Part shown: piece by piece, positions 7,040 to 14,034 of the stretch | How the letters are laid out: the number at the start of each line of letters is the position of its first letter | Position numbering within the stretch: the stretch's first letter is position 1 | Assembly (NCBI GenBank): GCA_035640715.1 | Contig: DASQVO010000506.1 | Span: 1-30,557, forward strand | Length of the DNA stretch: 30,557 nucleotides | Direction: 5' to 3' | Origin: DASQVO01 sp035640715 | Lineage (GTDB): Bacteria > Actinomycetota > Actinomycetes > Streptosporangiales > Streptosporangiaceae | Notes under the pieces: generated by a model | What the model was told of the DNA's origin: nothing | The model's input: only the letters and a program-made list of their open reading frames with translations | Database searches by the model: none | Position numbers and translations under genes: made by a program

Positions 7040-7489
7040 TCAGGCGGGCTCGGGGCTTTCCGGCACGACTGGCGGCCGAGCGGCGGACGGGCCGGACCAG
7101 GGCAGCTGGACTTGGCCGCCGTTCAGCTCAGCGCCCAGAGCGCGGTGACCGCGGTACCTACCGTGACCGCTGAAGGCCGCGCCCACGCTGAACTCCGTGA
7201 TCCGCCGCTCCGCCATGGCAGCGAGCACGTCTGATCGTGCGGCAGGGGCGGCGCTGGCGAGCACGGGGCCGTCGGCGACTCTGCCTGCGGCCATAGCGAA
7301 GGAGGAACCGCCGGCAGCGCCCTGGCCAACGACGAGCGCTCCGGTTCCTGCCAGCCACACCGACATGACGGCGGCAAGCCATAGCCGCCAGCCGCGATGG
7401 CCGGCCGTCATCACTGTCCTCGTGGCCCGGGGCCCATTAGCGACACCGCGTTCCACCATCGCGATTGGACCGCCGCAGGAGGCCTTCAT
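7040..7489 (-). CDS. Hypothetical single-pass membrane or exported protein
   Basis: 149 aa. The ATG at 7489 overlaps the TGA of the zinc-finger gene (ATGA) and is preceded by GGAGAAGGA, so it is probably translated by coupling. Residues about 33-60 (W-R-L-W-L-A-A-V-M-S-V-W-L-A-G-T-G-A-L-V-V) form one hydrophobic segment after a basic stretch, giving a signal anchor or signal peptide. The remainder is Ala/Gly rich with E-R-R-I-T-E-F-S-V-G-A-A-F and no recognised motif. Its 3' end lies next to the GH15 break, so the C-terminus may be altered. Function unknown. Confidence 0.5.
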   Translation of the reverse strand: MKASCGGPIAMVERGVANGPRATRTVMTAGHRGWRLWLAAVMSVWLAGTGALVVGQGAAGGSSFAMAAGRVADGPVLASAAPAARSDVLAAMAERRITEFSVGAAFSGHGRYRGHRALGAELNGGQVQLPWSGPSAARPPVVPESPEPA

Positions 7490-7680
7490 TCCTTCTCCTC
7501 GCCGGGTCCGGGATGATCCCGGGCTGGCGTGGCGGCCTGATCGGCCGGTGCAGGGCTGTCCGGCCGGCGGTCCTGCGGCTGGGGGCGCACGTGGTCCTCG
7601 CGGATGTGCAGCTCAAGGAGCGGCCGGTTAGTGAAGCGGAGCCCGCACAGCGGGCAAGTTGAGATGAGCGCGGTGGGCAT
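7486..7680 (-). CDS. Small C2H2-type zinc-finger protein
   Basis: 64 aa. Cys9-x2-Cys12-x12-His25-x4-His30 (C-P-L-C-G-L-R-F ... L-E-L-H-I-R-E-D-H) is a classic C2H2 zinc finger with the hydrophobic core residues F16 and L22, followed by a Pro/Asp-rich disordered tail. GAGGGAG lies 6 bases upstream of ATG 7680. Bacterial single-finger proteins can bind DNA or proteins; the target here is unknown. The gene follows a 23-aa leader ORF by 27 bases and is coupled to the downstream membrane-protein gene. A copy of the recurrent 53-base element lies upstream of the leader, linking it to the V-ATPase promoter. Confidence 0.8.
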   Translation of the reverse strand: MPTALISTCPLCGLRFTNRPLLELHIREDHVRPQPQDRRPDSPAPADQAATPARDHPGPGEEKE

Positions 7681-7707
7681 GATGTCTCCCTCATCGGGTC
7701 GGTCGTT

Positions 7708-7779
7708 TCAGCCGGCCCGCTGGCTGTCGCCCTGGCAGATGACGGCCCCGTCGCGGCGGATGGCTGTCACCTGGCTCAT
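7708..7779 (-). CDS. 23-aa leader ORF related to the start of atpD
   Basis: It reads MSQVTAIRRDGAVICQGDSQ-R-A-G and has GGAAGGAG 6-8 bases upstream. The 22 bases from five before the ATG are identical to those at the V-ATPase D start (22703), and the encoded start MSQVTA is the same, after which the sequences diverge. It may be a true leader peptide of the zinc-finger gene or a scar of an atpD promoter duplication that moved a promoter and initiation region here. Confidence 0.45.
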   Translation of the reverse strand: MSQVTAIRRDGAVICQGDSQRAG

Positions 7780-7849
7780 GTGGCTCTCCTTCCAGCCGCC
7801 GGGCCGCTCGGGCCGCTCGGGCCGCTCCCGGCGGTTACGGATCCCAGGC

Positions 7850-7902
7850 AAGCCGGCCCGGTTGGAAACCAGGTGCATTAGCTGTGGTGGGCGGATGGAG
7901 AG
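7850..7902 (-). promoter_or_regulatory. Recurrent 53-bp element, copy D (zinc-finger gene)
   Basis: Reads CTCTCCATCC on the minus strand, then GCCCACCACA, and ends GGGCCGGCTT. Aligned without gaps to the copies at 22769-22821, 25207-25259 and 29493-29545. It lies 70 bases before the leader ORF and overlaps the last codons of the AI-2E gene, so the zinc-finger unit probably has its own promoter inside that gene's 3' end. Confidence 0.6.
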
Positions 7903-9110
7903 CCTGGCCCCGCCGGGGCCGCTCCGCCAGTTGGGGCTGGCGAGGGCGAGTGCTCGGCTCCGGGTTCCGGTTGCGGGGCTGCAGCGCGCTCCTCGGACGC
8001 CCCGGCGTCGGCAGCGTCGCGGGCCTGCAGGCGCTCGGTCAGCACGACCTTCAGCGCGGCCGCGACAGGGATCGCCATTACGGCGCCGACCAGGCCCAGG
8101 GCCGTGCCGCCGACCAGGCCGGCCAGCAGCACCGCGACCGGGCTCAGGCTGACCGTGCTGCGCAGGATGCGCGGCGCGATCAGGTAATTCTCAAGCTGCT
8201 GATAGACCACGAAAAAGCCGGCTAGAAGCACGGTGGCCGGCCACAAGTCGGTGGCCAGCAGCGCGACCAGCACGCTGATCGCCGCGCCGAGCGTCGCGCC
8301 GATCATCGGGATCAGGTCACACAGCGCCACGGCAAACGCCAGCGGCACCGAGAACGGCACGCCGAGAATGGTGAACGCGATGAACGACGTCACCCCGGCT
8401 GTGAGGGATATCATCAGGGCGCCGATCATGTAGGCGCCGACTTTGTCGATGATCACGTCGGTGATCCGGCCGGATTGGGCGCGGTGAGCACGTGGGAGCA
8501 GTCGCAGCGCGCCGCGGTGCAGGCGGGGCAGGTCGGCCATGAAGTAGATGGTGAGTACCACCACCGTCAGGGTGGAAAATAGTGCGCTGAACAGGCGGCC
8601 GGTGAGCCCGAGCAGGCCGCTGCCAAGCCGGCCGGGGAGGCTGGCGAGCAGGCCCTGGATCTGGCTGGTCACGTTAAAGCGATCGCTCAGCTTGCGGAAA
8701 CCCGCCGAGCGGTCCTGCAGCCGTGCGAGGTAGCCCGGGAAGTCGTGGACCAAGGCCTGGAATTGGTGGACCACCGCCGGGGTGACCGCCACAAGGAAGA
8801 CCGTCACAAGGCCAAGCGCCACGAGGAAGATCAGCAAGACGGCCAGCCCGCGGCGCACGCCCCAGCGCCGCAGCATGCGCACCGCGGGCTCCAGGCTGAC
8901 CGCCACGAACAAGGCAATGAGTGCCCGGATCAGCACCCCGCGAGCCGTGTAGACCGCGGCGGCCGCTGCCAGGACGGCGAGGACTCCCAGGCTCGCGTAG
9001 ACCCCGTAGCGGAAAAGCATCATCGGGCGCAGGCGAGCATCCTCCTCTGACCGGGATGGGCGCCCGGAAGCGGCGTCGCCGCCCGGCACAGTTGCCTCGG
9101 TGCCCGCCAT
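7878..9110 (-). CDS. AI-2E family transporter (PerM-like permease)
   Basis: About 410 aa from ATG 9110; in-frame starts reach further upstream to 9257 but would overlap the DedA gene. After a charged N-terminal tail there are about 7-8 membrane helices in the family's pattern: paired helices (F-R-Y-G-V-Y-A-S-L-G-V-L, then L-I-R-A-L-I-A-L-F-V-A-V-S-L-E-P), a long soluble loop, then the conserved C-terminal block D-L-I-P-M-I-G-A-T-L-G-A and Q-Q-L-E-N-Y-L-I-A-P-R-I. The family exports small molecules or acts as Na+/H+ antiporters in some species; the substrate here is not predictable. The last 45 residues are a Pro/Ala/Ser-rich tail. It follows the DedA gene by 10 bases as the last gene of a coupled unit. 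Confidence 0.88.
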   Translation of the reverse strand: MAGTEATVPGGDAASGRPSRSEEDARLRPMMLFRYGVYASLGVLAVLAAAAAVYTARGVLIRALIALFVAVSLEPAVRMLRRWGVRRGLAVLLIFLVALGLVTVFLVAVTPAVVHQFQALVHDFPGYLARLQDRSAGFRKLSDRFNVTSQIQGLLASLPGRLGSGLLGLTGRLFSALFSTLTVVVLTIYFMADLPRLHRGALRLLPRAHRAQSGRITDVIIDKVGAYMIGALMISLTAGVTSFIAFTILGVPFSVPLAFAVALCDLIPMIGATLGAAISVLVALLATDLWPATVLLAGFFVVYQQLENYLIAPRILRSTVSLSPVAVLLAGLVGGTALGLVGAVMAIPVAAALKVVLTERLQARDAADAGASEERAAAPQPEPGAEHSPSPAPTGGAAPAGPGSPSAHHS

Positions 9111-9120
9111 GCCCGGATCA

Positions 9121-9798
9121 CTACTTCGTTGGCTCACGCAGCACGCTCCGTACCGGGTGACTTTCGCTCGCCCGGGTGGAAGGCCGGCGGGCCCGGGCAC
9201 GTGCGAAGATGCGTCGTGCCGCTTCGGCGGCTGCGCTGATGACCAGTGCGATGCCAAGTCCCAGTAGCAGGCCGGCCCAGGGGTTGTTTGCGAAGACTTT
9301 CCCGCCGAGCCTGCCGATGAGGAACGCGTAGCTGGCCCAGATCACGCCCGCGGCCGCGGTCGCGGCGATGAAGCGGCGCTGGTTGTAGCCGATCAGGCCG
9401 CAGGTCACGGTGACGGCGGTGCGCCCGGCGGGGATGAACCGGCAGCCGATGATGATGCCGACGCCGTAGCGGTCGAGGGCCCGCCGCGCCCACGCGTGTC
9501 TGTGGGCGCCCTTGGGGCTAGTGAACACCCGCCGCGCGATTGCCGGCCCGAAGCGGCGGCCGAGCAGGTAGGCGACGTTGTCGCCGAGAAAGGCGCCAGC
9601 GGCGGCCAGTGCTATCAGCAGGGCGATCCGCGGATCGGCGCTGCCCGCGGTTGCCACGCCGAGGACGATGAGGGCGGTCTCGGCGGGCAGCACGGGAATC
9701 AGCGCGTCGAAGGCTGGCAGCAGGACGGCGATGGCGTAGGACCAGGCAAACGCGACGTCCAGGTCCAGGTCCAGGCCCAGGGGCCACAGGCCGGTCAC
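9121..9798 (-). CDS. DedA/VTT-domain membrane protein
   Basis: 225 aa from GTG 9798. This start is chosen because GTGA overlaps the stop codon of the preceding 105-aa gene and AAGG lies 7 bases upstream; an in-frame ATG at 9963 would add 55 residues unlike the family. Typical DedA features are present: V-L-P-A-E-T-A-L-I-V-L-G, G-D-N-V-A-Y-L-L-G-R-R-F-G near residue 80, and the R-F-I-P-A-G-R-T motif (C-R-F-I-P-A-G-R-T-A-V-T). These are the re-entrant loop and proton-linked residues of VTT scramblase or undecaprenyl-phosphate flippase-like proteins. The likely role is envelope lipid-carrier recycling or membrane homeostasis. Confidence 0.9.
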   Translation of the reverse strand: MTGLWPLGLDLDLDVAFAWSYAIAVLLPAFDALIPVLPAETALIVLGVATAGSADPRIALLIALAAAGAFLGDNVAYLLGRRFGPAIARRVFTSPKGAHRHAWARRALDRYGVGIIIGCRFIPAGRTAVTVTCGLIGYNQRRFIAATAAAGVIWASYAFLIGRLGGKVFANNPWAGLLLGLGIALVISAAAEAARRIFARARARRPSTRASESHPVRSVLREPTK

Positions 9799-10112
9799 CG
9801 GCCGGCCTTGCGGCGCTGGAAGCCGGGCCTGACCGACATTGCATTCCGTAGCCAGGTGCGGTAGCCACGCCAGCGTTGCGGGCTCGTCCGCAGGCCGGGT
9901 GATGAGACCGCCTCGCGGATCAGGCGGAAAAGAGAACCGCCATGTGATCGGCATGCCTTCCATGCGCGGGTGACCGTCACCGCAACCTCCCGGCCCAGCC
10001 CCGGCGGGCGTGCGGGTGCCCGTCCGCGGTGGTTTCCGTCGCTGTTGCCGTCGCGACCGCGGTCACCCGATAGCTGCCGGAGCAGCCGTGCGGTTTTCGT
10101 GACGCTTCTCAT
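9795..10112 (-). CDS. Basic Arg-rich hypothetical protein, translationally coupled
   Basis: 105 aa from ATG 10112, which overlaps the stop of the 44-aa gene (ATGA), with AAGGAG just upstream. Its own TGA overlaps the DedA GTG. It begins MRSVTKTARLLRQLSG and is strongly basic with W-R-G-Y-R-T-W-L-R near the C-terminus; no domain is recognised and there is no membrane helix. The two overlaps, rather than its composition, are the reason to call it a gene. It could also be only a translated spacer. Confidence 0.45.
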   Translation of the reverse strand: MRSVTKTARLLRQLSGDRGRDGNSDGNHRGRAPARPPGLGREVAVTVTRAWKACRSHGGSLFRLIREAVSSPGLRTSPQRWRGYRTWLRNAMSVRPGFQRRKAGR

Positions 10113-10243
10113 CGCATCTCCTTCTCCGTGTCCGCCTTGGCTGGTGGCGGCGTGGCACCCGGCAAACAGCCGGCGCGGATCGCGGCGATGCTGATGCCGA
10201 AGACGGCCCAGGACGCCAGCATGCTCACGTCGCTGCCGGTCAG
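10109..10243 (-). CDS. Small membrane protein (44 aa), G-x-D...W-x-x-F-G family
   Basis: The frame ends at TGA 10109-10111. It reads L-T-G-S-D-V-S-M-L-A-S-W-A-V-F-G-I-S-I-A-A-I-R-A-G and a Pro/Lys tail. It aligns with the 81-aa protein at 11379-11624, which starts M-T-G-I-D-P-I-V-L-A-P-W-A-V-F-G. The equivalent first codon here is CTG 10243 with GGAG 6 bases upstream; GTG 10228 and ATG 10222 are alternatives. There is one membrane helix with a cytoplasmic charged tail. It heads a coupled chain (105-aa protein, DedA, AI-2E). Function unknown. Confidence 0.5.
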   Translation of the reverse strand: MTGSDVSMLASWAVFGISIAAIRAGCLPGATPPPAKADTEKEMR

Positions 10244-10286
10244 GTGGCACTCCTTTTCTGTCGGCGTCTACAGTCACAGTGGATGA

Positions 10287-10300
10287 CCCGCAGCTGCGGG
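10287..10300. terminator. 14-bp perfect palindrome between two minus-strand units
   Basis: CCCGCAGCTGCGGG can form a 5-pair stem with a 4-base loop. It lies about 92 bases after the EamA stop and 44 bases before the next small gene. It may terminate the EamA transcript or be an operator for the DedA unit. The rest of 10244-10392 shows nothing else. Confidence 0.3.
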
Positions 10301-10392
10301 GCAGGTGGAGTTGCTGTGGTGACCATGTGAAGGCTCACGGGCGCGGGCCTGCACTGGCGGTGGAAGCGGCGTGGAGAACGGTCAGGCGACCT

Positions 10393-11382
10393 CTAAATGC
10401 CTTCTCTCACTGAGTGCTCTGGCGTGACGGCCGGGGGCTGCGACAGTGGGCGATCATGCCGAGGACGGCTACCGGGCCCGGCGGATAGCCCGTGCTCGCT
10501 AGCGGCGTATGAGTAGGCACGCGCGATCAGCGATGATCTGCCGAGCAGGATGATGCCGCCGACGGCGGCGGCAGCGCCAGCAAGCTGCAGCGCTAGGCCA
10601 GCTGGGGAGGCAGCCAGGCGCTCGCCGAAGACCACCGTTCCGATGAGCACTGCGGAGATCGGCTCGGCACTGTCGATGACCGGCAGGCTGGCCGACAGCG
10701 GGCCGGCCCGGAATGTGCTGGCGGACAGCAGCAGGCCGACGGCACCGAGGGCCGCCAGCGCCCAGGGCTGCCAGTGGCCGAGCAGGTGACCGAGGCCCTG
10801 CCTGGCCAGCAGCCTGGTCACGCTGAGCGTCAGCGCGCTGGTGAGGCCGAAGACAGTACCGGCGGCGAGTGCCAGGAGGCTGGCGCGCGCGGGACCGCGG
10901 GTGAGTTGCGCGGCGGTGACAGCGGCCACGGCTACCAGAGCTACCGCGGCGAAGACAAGCGCCCAGTCCTGGACGGGCGCGTCGGCGCGGCCGGCGGAGG
11001 GCGGTGAGGCGACGAGGAACACGGATACCCCGCTGCCGATCAGTATGCAGCCGGCCCAGCCAGCTGGGCGCACGGGCCGCCGGGACCACCGGGCGGCAAG
11101 CGGCAGCGCGAAGAGCAAGTCGGTGGCGGCGATCGGCGCTACCAGCGCCAGCGGGCCGAAGGCCAGGGCCAGCGCCAGCAGGCCGTAGGCCGCGGCGTTG
11201 AGCGCGATGCCGACCAGCCACAGCCGTTGCCGGGCCAGATGGGCAAGCAGCCGGAGCGGTTCCCGCCCGCCCACTGGCGCGAGCTGGGCCTGCCGGTGCT
11301 GCAGCGCCACGCCCACGCCAAACGAGCAGGCCGCGGCAAGCCCGGCCAGCACCGCGATGGTGGTCTCGGCAGCGCCGTTCAT
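10393..11382 (-). CDS. EamA/DMT-superfamily permease
   Basis: 329 aa with about nine to ten membrane helices and two internally similar halves. The first helix reads V-L-A-G-L-A-A-A-C-S-F-G-V-G-V-A-L-Q-H, as in NIPA/DMT-like transporters, and the second half carries D-S-A-E-P-I-S-A-V-L-I-G-T-V-V-F-G-E-R-L, the EamA signature with the acidic residue in helix 9. The C-terminal 40 residues are a hydrophilic tail. The ATG at 11382 overlaps the stop of the small membrane-protein gene upstream (ATGA), so it is coupled to it. The substrate is unknown; metabolites and divalent cations are both possible in this fold. Confidence 0.85.
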   Translation of the reverse strand: MNGAAETTIAVLAGLAAACSFGVGVALQHRQAQLAPVGGREPLRLLAHLARQRLWLVGIALNAAAYGLLALALAFGPLALVAPIAATDLLFALPLAARWSRRPVRPAGWAGCILIGSGVSVFLVASPPSAGRADAPVQDWALVFAAVALVAVAAVTAAQLTRGPARASLLALAAGTVFGLTSALTLSVTRLLARQGLGHLLGHWQPWALAALGAVGLLLSASTFRAGPLSASLPVIDSAEPISAVLIGTVVFGERLAASPAGLALQLAGAAAAVGGIILLGRSSLIARAYSYAASEHGLSAGPGSRPRHDRPLSQPPAVTPEHSVREGI

Positions 11383-11624
11383 GACCTGGCTTCGCCTTGA
11401 TCACGTCTGGCCGCCTGCCGAGCGGGGCGGCGATTCTCGGTGCGGGGATCCTCTCTCGGCGCGCCTGATTCTGGCTGGCTTGGTGGTTGCCTGGGCGGCG
11501 GATCGCGCCGCAAGGAGCGACGCGACCTGCGCAGCCGGAGCAAGACCACCGACAGGCCCGCGCCGAAGACGGCCCATGGCGCGAGCACGATCGGGTCGAT
11601 GCCGGTCATTCCACGATCCTTCAC
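11379..11624 (-). CDS. Small membrane protein (81 aa), G-x-D...W-x-x-F-G family
   Basis: From ATG 11624 with AAGGA 7 bases upstream. Residues 1-26 read M-T-G-I-D-P-I-V-L-A-P-W-A-V-F-G-A-G-L-S-V-V-L-L-R-L: one membrane helix, then an Arg/Pro-rich cytoplasmic tail. It is coupled to the EamA permease by an ATGA overlap. It is the best-supported of three related small proteins in this window (others at 10109-10243 and 25475-25717). It could be a small transporter accessory subunit; that is inference. Confidence 0.65.
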   Translation of the reverse strand: MKDRGMTGIDPIVLAPWAVFGAGLSVVLLRLRRSRRSLRRDPPPRQPPSQPESGAPREDPRTENRRPARQAARRDQGEARS

Positions 11625-11626
11625 TG

Positions 11627-11665
11627 CCGTTGTTCTCAGCCGTTGTTCTCAGCCTCTGTTCTCAG
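11627..11665. repeat. Three tandem 13-bp repeats in the divergent promoter region
   Basis: CCGTTGTTCTCAG occurs at 11627-11639 and 11640-11652, and CCTCTGTTCTCAG at 11653-11665. They lie in the leader of the 81-aa gene and about 210 bases upstream of the OmpR-type regulator that is read the other way. Head-to-tail repeats are the usual targets of OmpR/PhoB-type regulators, although the spacing there is typically 10-11 bases. The rest of the 251-base gap (11625-11875) shows no gene. Confidence 0.6.
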
Positions 11666-11875
11666 TCGTCGGCCTGTTCGCCGACCGGTTTTCTCCGGCT
11701 CCAGTTCACTGGCCAGGGATGTGGCGGCGGTGAAACCCGTATGGTGGCGATGTGGAGGCGGCCAGCCCTGGCTTTGCAGGCGTGCCCGCGCGGCGGGATT
11801 ATGGGAACCAAGATGCTGCCGGGCGGAGCGGCCGGACGGCATCCCCAGGAAGGCCTGGGCGGGGGGTGAGCGGTG

Positions 11876-12571
11876 ATGGCTGCGACGGTGCTGCTGGTCG
11901 AGGACGAGCGGAAGCTGCGCGAGCTGGTCCGCTCGTACCTGGAGCGGGCCGGGTTCGCGGTGCTGTCCACTGAATCCGGCGCGGAGGCGATCACCCTGGC
12001 AGCCTCGGCGTCCCCCGACCTGGTCATCTTGGATCTCGGGCTGCCGGACGTGCCGGGTGAGACGGTGGCCCGTGAGCTGCGGGCGAACGGGCATACGCCG
12101 ATTCTGATGCTGACCGCCAGAAGCGCGGAGGAGGACCGGATCCGCGGCCTGGAGCTCGGCGCTGACGATTATGTGACCAAGCCGTTCAGCCCGCGTGAGC
12201 TGGTGCTGCGGGTTCAGGCGATCCTGCGGCGCGGCAGCCCGGCCGCCGGGCAGGGGCCTGCCAGCTACGGCGGGGGAACCCTGGTTATCGATGAGCCCAG
12301 GAGAGTGGCCTGGGTGCGCGGGGCCGCGGTGGAGCTCACCCCGACCGAGTGGGGAATCCTGGTGACGCTGGCCTCCGTGCCGGGCCGGGTGTATTCGCGG
12401 CTGGAGCTGATCAACCGGGTCCGCGGGTATGAGTTCGAGGGTTATGAGCGCACGGTGGATTCACATGTGAAGAACCTGCGCCGCAAGATTGAGGAGGACC
12501 CGGCCAGCCCGCGGATTATCCAGACGGTGCTGGGCGGTGGCTACCGGCTGGGCCTGGCCCGCGATGGGTGA
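11876..12571 (+). CDS. OmpR/PhoB-family response regulator
   Basis: 231 aa from ATG 11876; GTG 11873 is an alternative, and GGGGGGTGAG lies just upstream. The receiver domain (residues 1-120) has the acidic pair E-D-E, phospho-acceptor Asp53 (V-I-L-D-L-G-L-P-D), the switch Thr (L-M-L-T-A-R) and K-P-F. The C-terminal winged helix (about 130-228) carries L-T-P-T-E-W-G-I-L-V-T-L, Y-E-R-T-V-D-S-H-V-K-N-L-R-R-K-I and G-G-G-Y-R-L. It overlaps the histidine kinase gene by 8 bases, so the pair is a cognate two-component system. The divergent 81-aa/EamA unit with its 13-bp repeats is a candidate target. Confidence 0.95.
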   Translation: MAATVLLVEDERKLRELVRSYLERAGFAVLSTESGAEAITLAASASPDLVILDLGLPDVPGETVARELRANGHTPILMLTARSAEEDRIRGLELGADDYVTKPFSPRELVLRVQAILRRGSPAAGQGPASYGGGTLVIDEPRRVAWVRGAAVELTPTEWGILVTLASVPGRVYSRLELINRVRGYEFEGYERTVDSHVKNLRRKIEEDPASPRIIQTVLGGGYRLGLARDG

Positions 12572-13991
12572 CGAAGGCGAGCAGTTGCCCGGCCCGGCTG
12601 CCCGGTCTGGTTCAGCGGCCCTGCCTGCCTCACCGGGCTCGCCCACCCCGCCGGGTTCCGCTGCCCCGCTCGTTCAGCCTGGGCCGATTGCGCTGCGCCT
12701 GGCGCTGGCGTTCGTCGCGGTCGCGCTGGCTGCCGTGGCCTTGCTGGCCGGGCTGACTGCCGCGTTCGCGGCGGCTGACGTCTCGGACCTGGCCAGCCGG
12801 CAGCGCACGGAACTCACCGCGGCGATAGCGGTCGCGGCTGGTGCCGCGTGGGACCGGGAGAAAAACTGGGCGGGAGCCGACCTGTCCCCGGTGCTCGATC
12901 TTGCGGCGCGTACCGGGGCGGTGGTGCAGATTCGTGACCAGGCCGGGAATCCGGTCGCGTCCTCGCCGGGCTTTGCCGCCTATCGCGGCAGCCCGCAGGC
13001 CAGCAAGGCCATCGAGGTCCGCGGCACGCTGATCGGGCAGGCTCTGGTCCGGTTCACCGGATCCGGCCTTGGCGCCGCCGACCAGGCGCTGCGGGACGCG
13101 CTGCTCAGCGCGATAGCGGGGGCGTCAGGGCTGGCGGCGCTGCTTGCGCTGCTCGCTGGGCTCCTCGCCGCCCGGAGGATCACCCAGCCGGTCGGACGGC
13201 TGATCGCGGTGACCCGCGCGATGGGAGGCGGGGATCGCACCGCCCGGGTCGGACCGGTCCGGGCGCCGGGTGAGCTGCGGGAGCTGGCGGCCGCTTTCGA
13301 TCAGATGGCCGATGCCCTGGAGCGCCAGGAGCAGCTGCGCCGTGACCTGGTCGCTGATGTCGCGCACGAGCTACGGACCCCGATCGCGGTGCTGCAAGCA
13401 GAGCACGAGGCGCTCCTCGACGACGTGACAGAGCCCACCCCGGCCCAGTTGTCCTCGCTGCGCGATGAGGTGCTGCGGCTGGCCCGCATGGTCGGCGACC
13501 TGCAGACGCTGGCCGAGGCCGACGCTGCCGCGCTCCGCCTGACGCTGTCCCGGGCCGACCTGGCGGGCATCGCCGCCGCAGCGGCCGACAGCCTGGCCGG
13601 GCGTTTCGAGGCCGCTGGCATCACCCTGGCCCGGCGGCTGACACCGGTGGAGGTTCTCGCCGATGCTGGCCGGCTGCATCAGGTCATCACTAACCTGCTA
13701 ACCAATGCGCTGAAGTTCACCCCTCCCGGCGGCCGGGTCAGCATCGACGCCGGGCCTGCCGATGGCACCGCTGTGCTGCGGGTCACCGACACCGGCGTGG
13801 GCATCCCGGCCGCCGATATTCCCCGGATCTTCGACCGGTTCTGGCGCGGCCGCCAGGCAGCGCACACCTCTGGCAGCGGCATCGGCCTGGCGGTGGCCGC
13901 CGGGCTTGCCCGGGCCCACGGCGGCGTGCTGACCGCGGCCAGCACCGAAGGGCGGGGCACCCAGATGACGCTCACCCTGCCCCGCGCCTGA
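12564..13991 (+). CDS. BaeS-type sensor histidine kinase
   Basis: 475 aa from ATG 12564, in the overlap ATGGGTGA with the regulator. After a Pro/Ser/Ala-rich tail, TM1 (about 43-70) and TM2 (about 178-203) bracket a periplasmic sensor domain of roughly 105 residues, which contains V-V-Q-I-R-D-Q-A-G-N-P-V-A-S-S-P-G-F. HAMP follows (R-R-I-T-Q-P-V-G-R-L), then HisKA with phospho-acceptor His268 in D-V-A-H-E-L-R-T-P. The ATPase boxes are present: N-L-L-T-N-A-L-K-F (N), D-T-G-V-G-I-P (G1), F-D-R-F-W-R-G (F) and G-S-G-I-G-L-A-V (G2). All catalytic motifs are intact. The signal is unknown; envelope stress is typical for close relatives. Confidence 0.95.
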   Translation: MGDEGEQLPGPAARSGSAALPASPGSPTPPGSAAPLVQPGPIALRLALAFVAVALAAVALLAGLTAAFAAADVSDLASRQRTELTAAIAVAAGAAWDREKNWAGADLSPVLDLAARTGAVVQIRDQAGNPVASSPGFAAYRGSPQASKAIEVRGTLIGQALVRFTGSGLGAADQALRDALLSAIAGASGLAALLALLAGLLAARRITQPVGRLIAVTRAMGGGDRTARVGPVRAPGELRELAAAFDQMADALERQEQLRRDLVADVAHELRTPIAVLQAEHEALLDDVTEPTPAQLSSLRDEVLRLARMVGDLQTLAEADAAALRLTLSRADLAGIAAAAADSLAGRFEAAGITLARRLTPVEVLADAGRLHQVITNLLTNALKFTPPGGRVSIDAGPADGTAVLRVTDTGVGIPAADIPRIFDRFWRGRQAAHTSGSGIGLAVAAGLARAHGGVLTAASTEGRGTQMTLTLPRA

Positions 13992-14006
13992 CCGCCAGAC
14001 CCGGAA

Positions 14007-14023
14007 GCCCGCCTGTAGCGGGC
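14007..14023. terminator. Hairpin between convergent kinase and V-ATPase operon
   Basis: GCCCGC (14007-14012), loop CTGTA, GCGGGC (14018-14023) sits in the 43-base gap between the histidine-kinase stop and the AtpB stop. It probably terminates both converging transcripts. No T-run is present, as often in high-GC actinobacteria. Confidence 0.5.
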
Positions 14024-14034
14024 CGGTCGTCCTC

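Noticed and set aside
9121..9963. Longer DedA protein starting at 9963
   Set aside because: The extra 55 residues do not fit the family and the GTG at 9798 has a stop-overlap and ribosome site.
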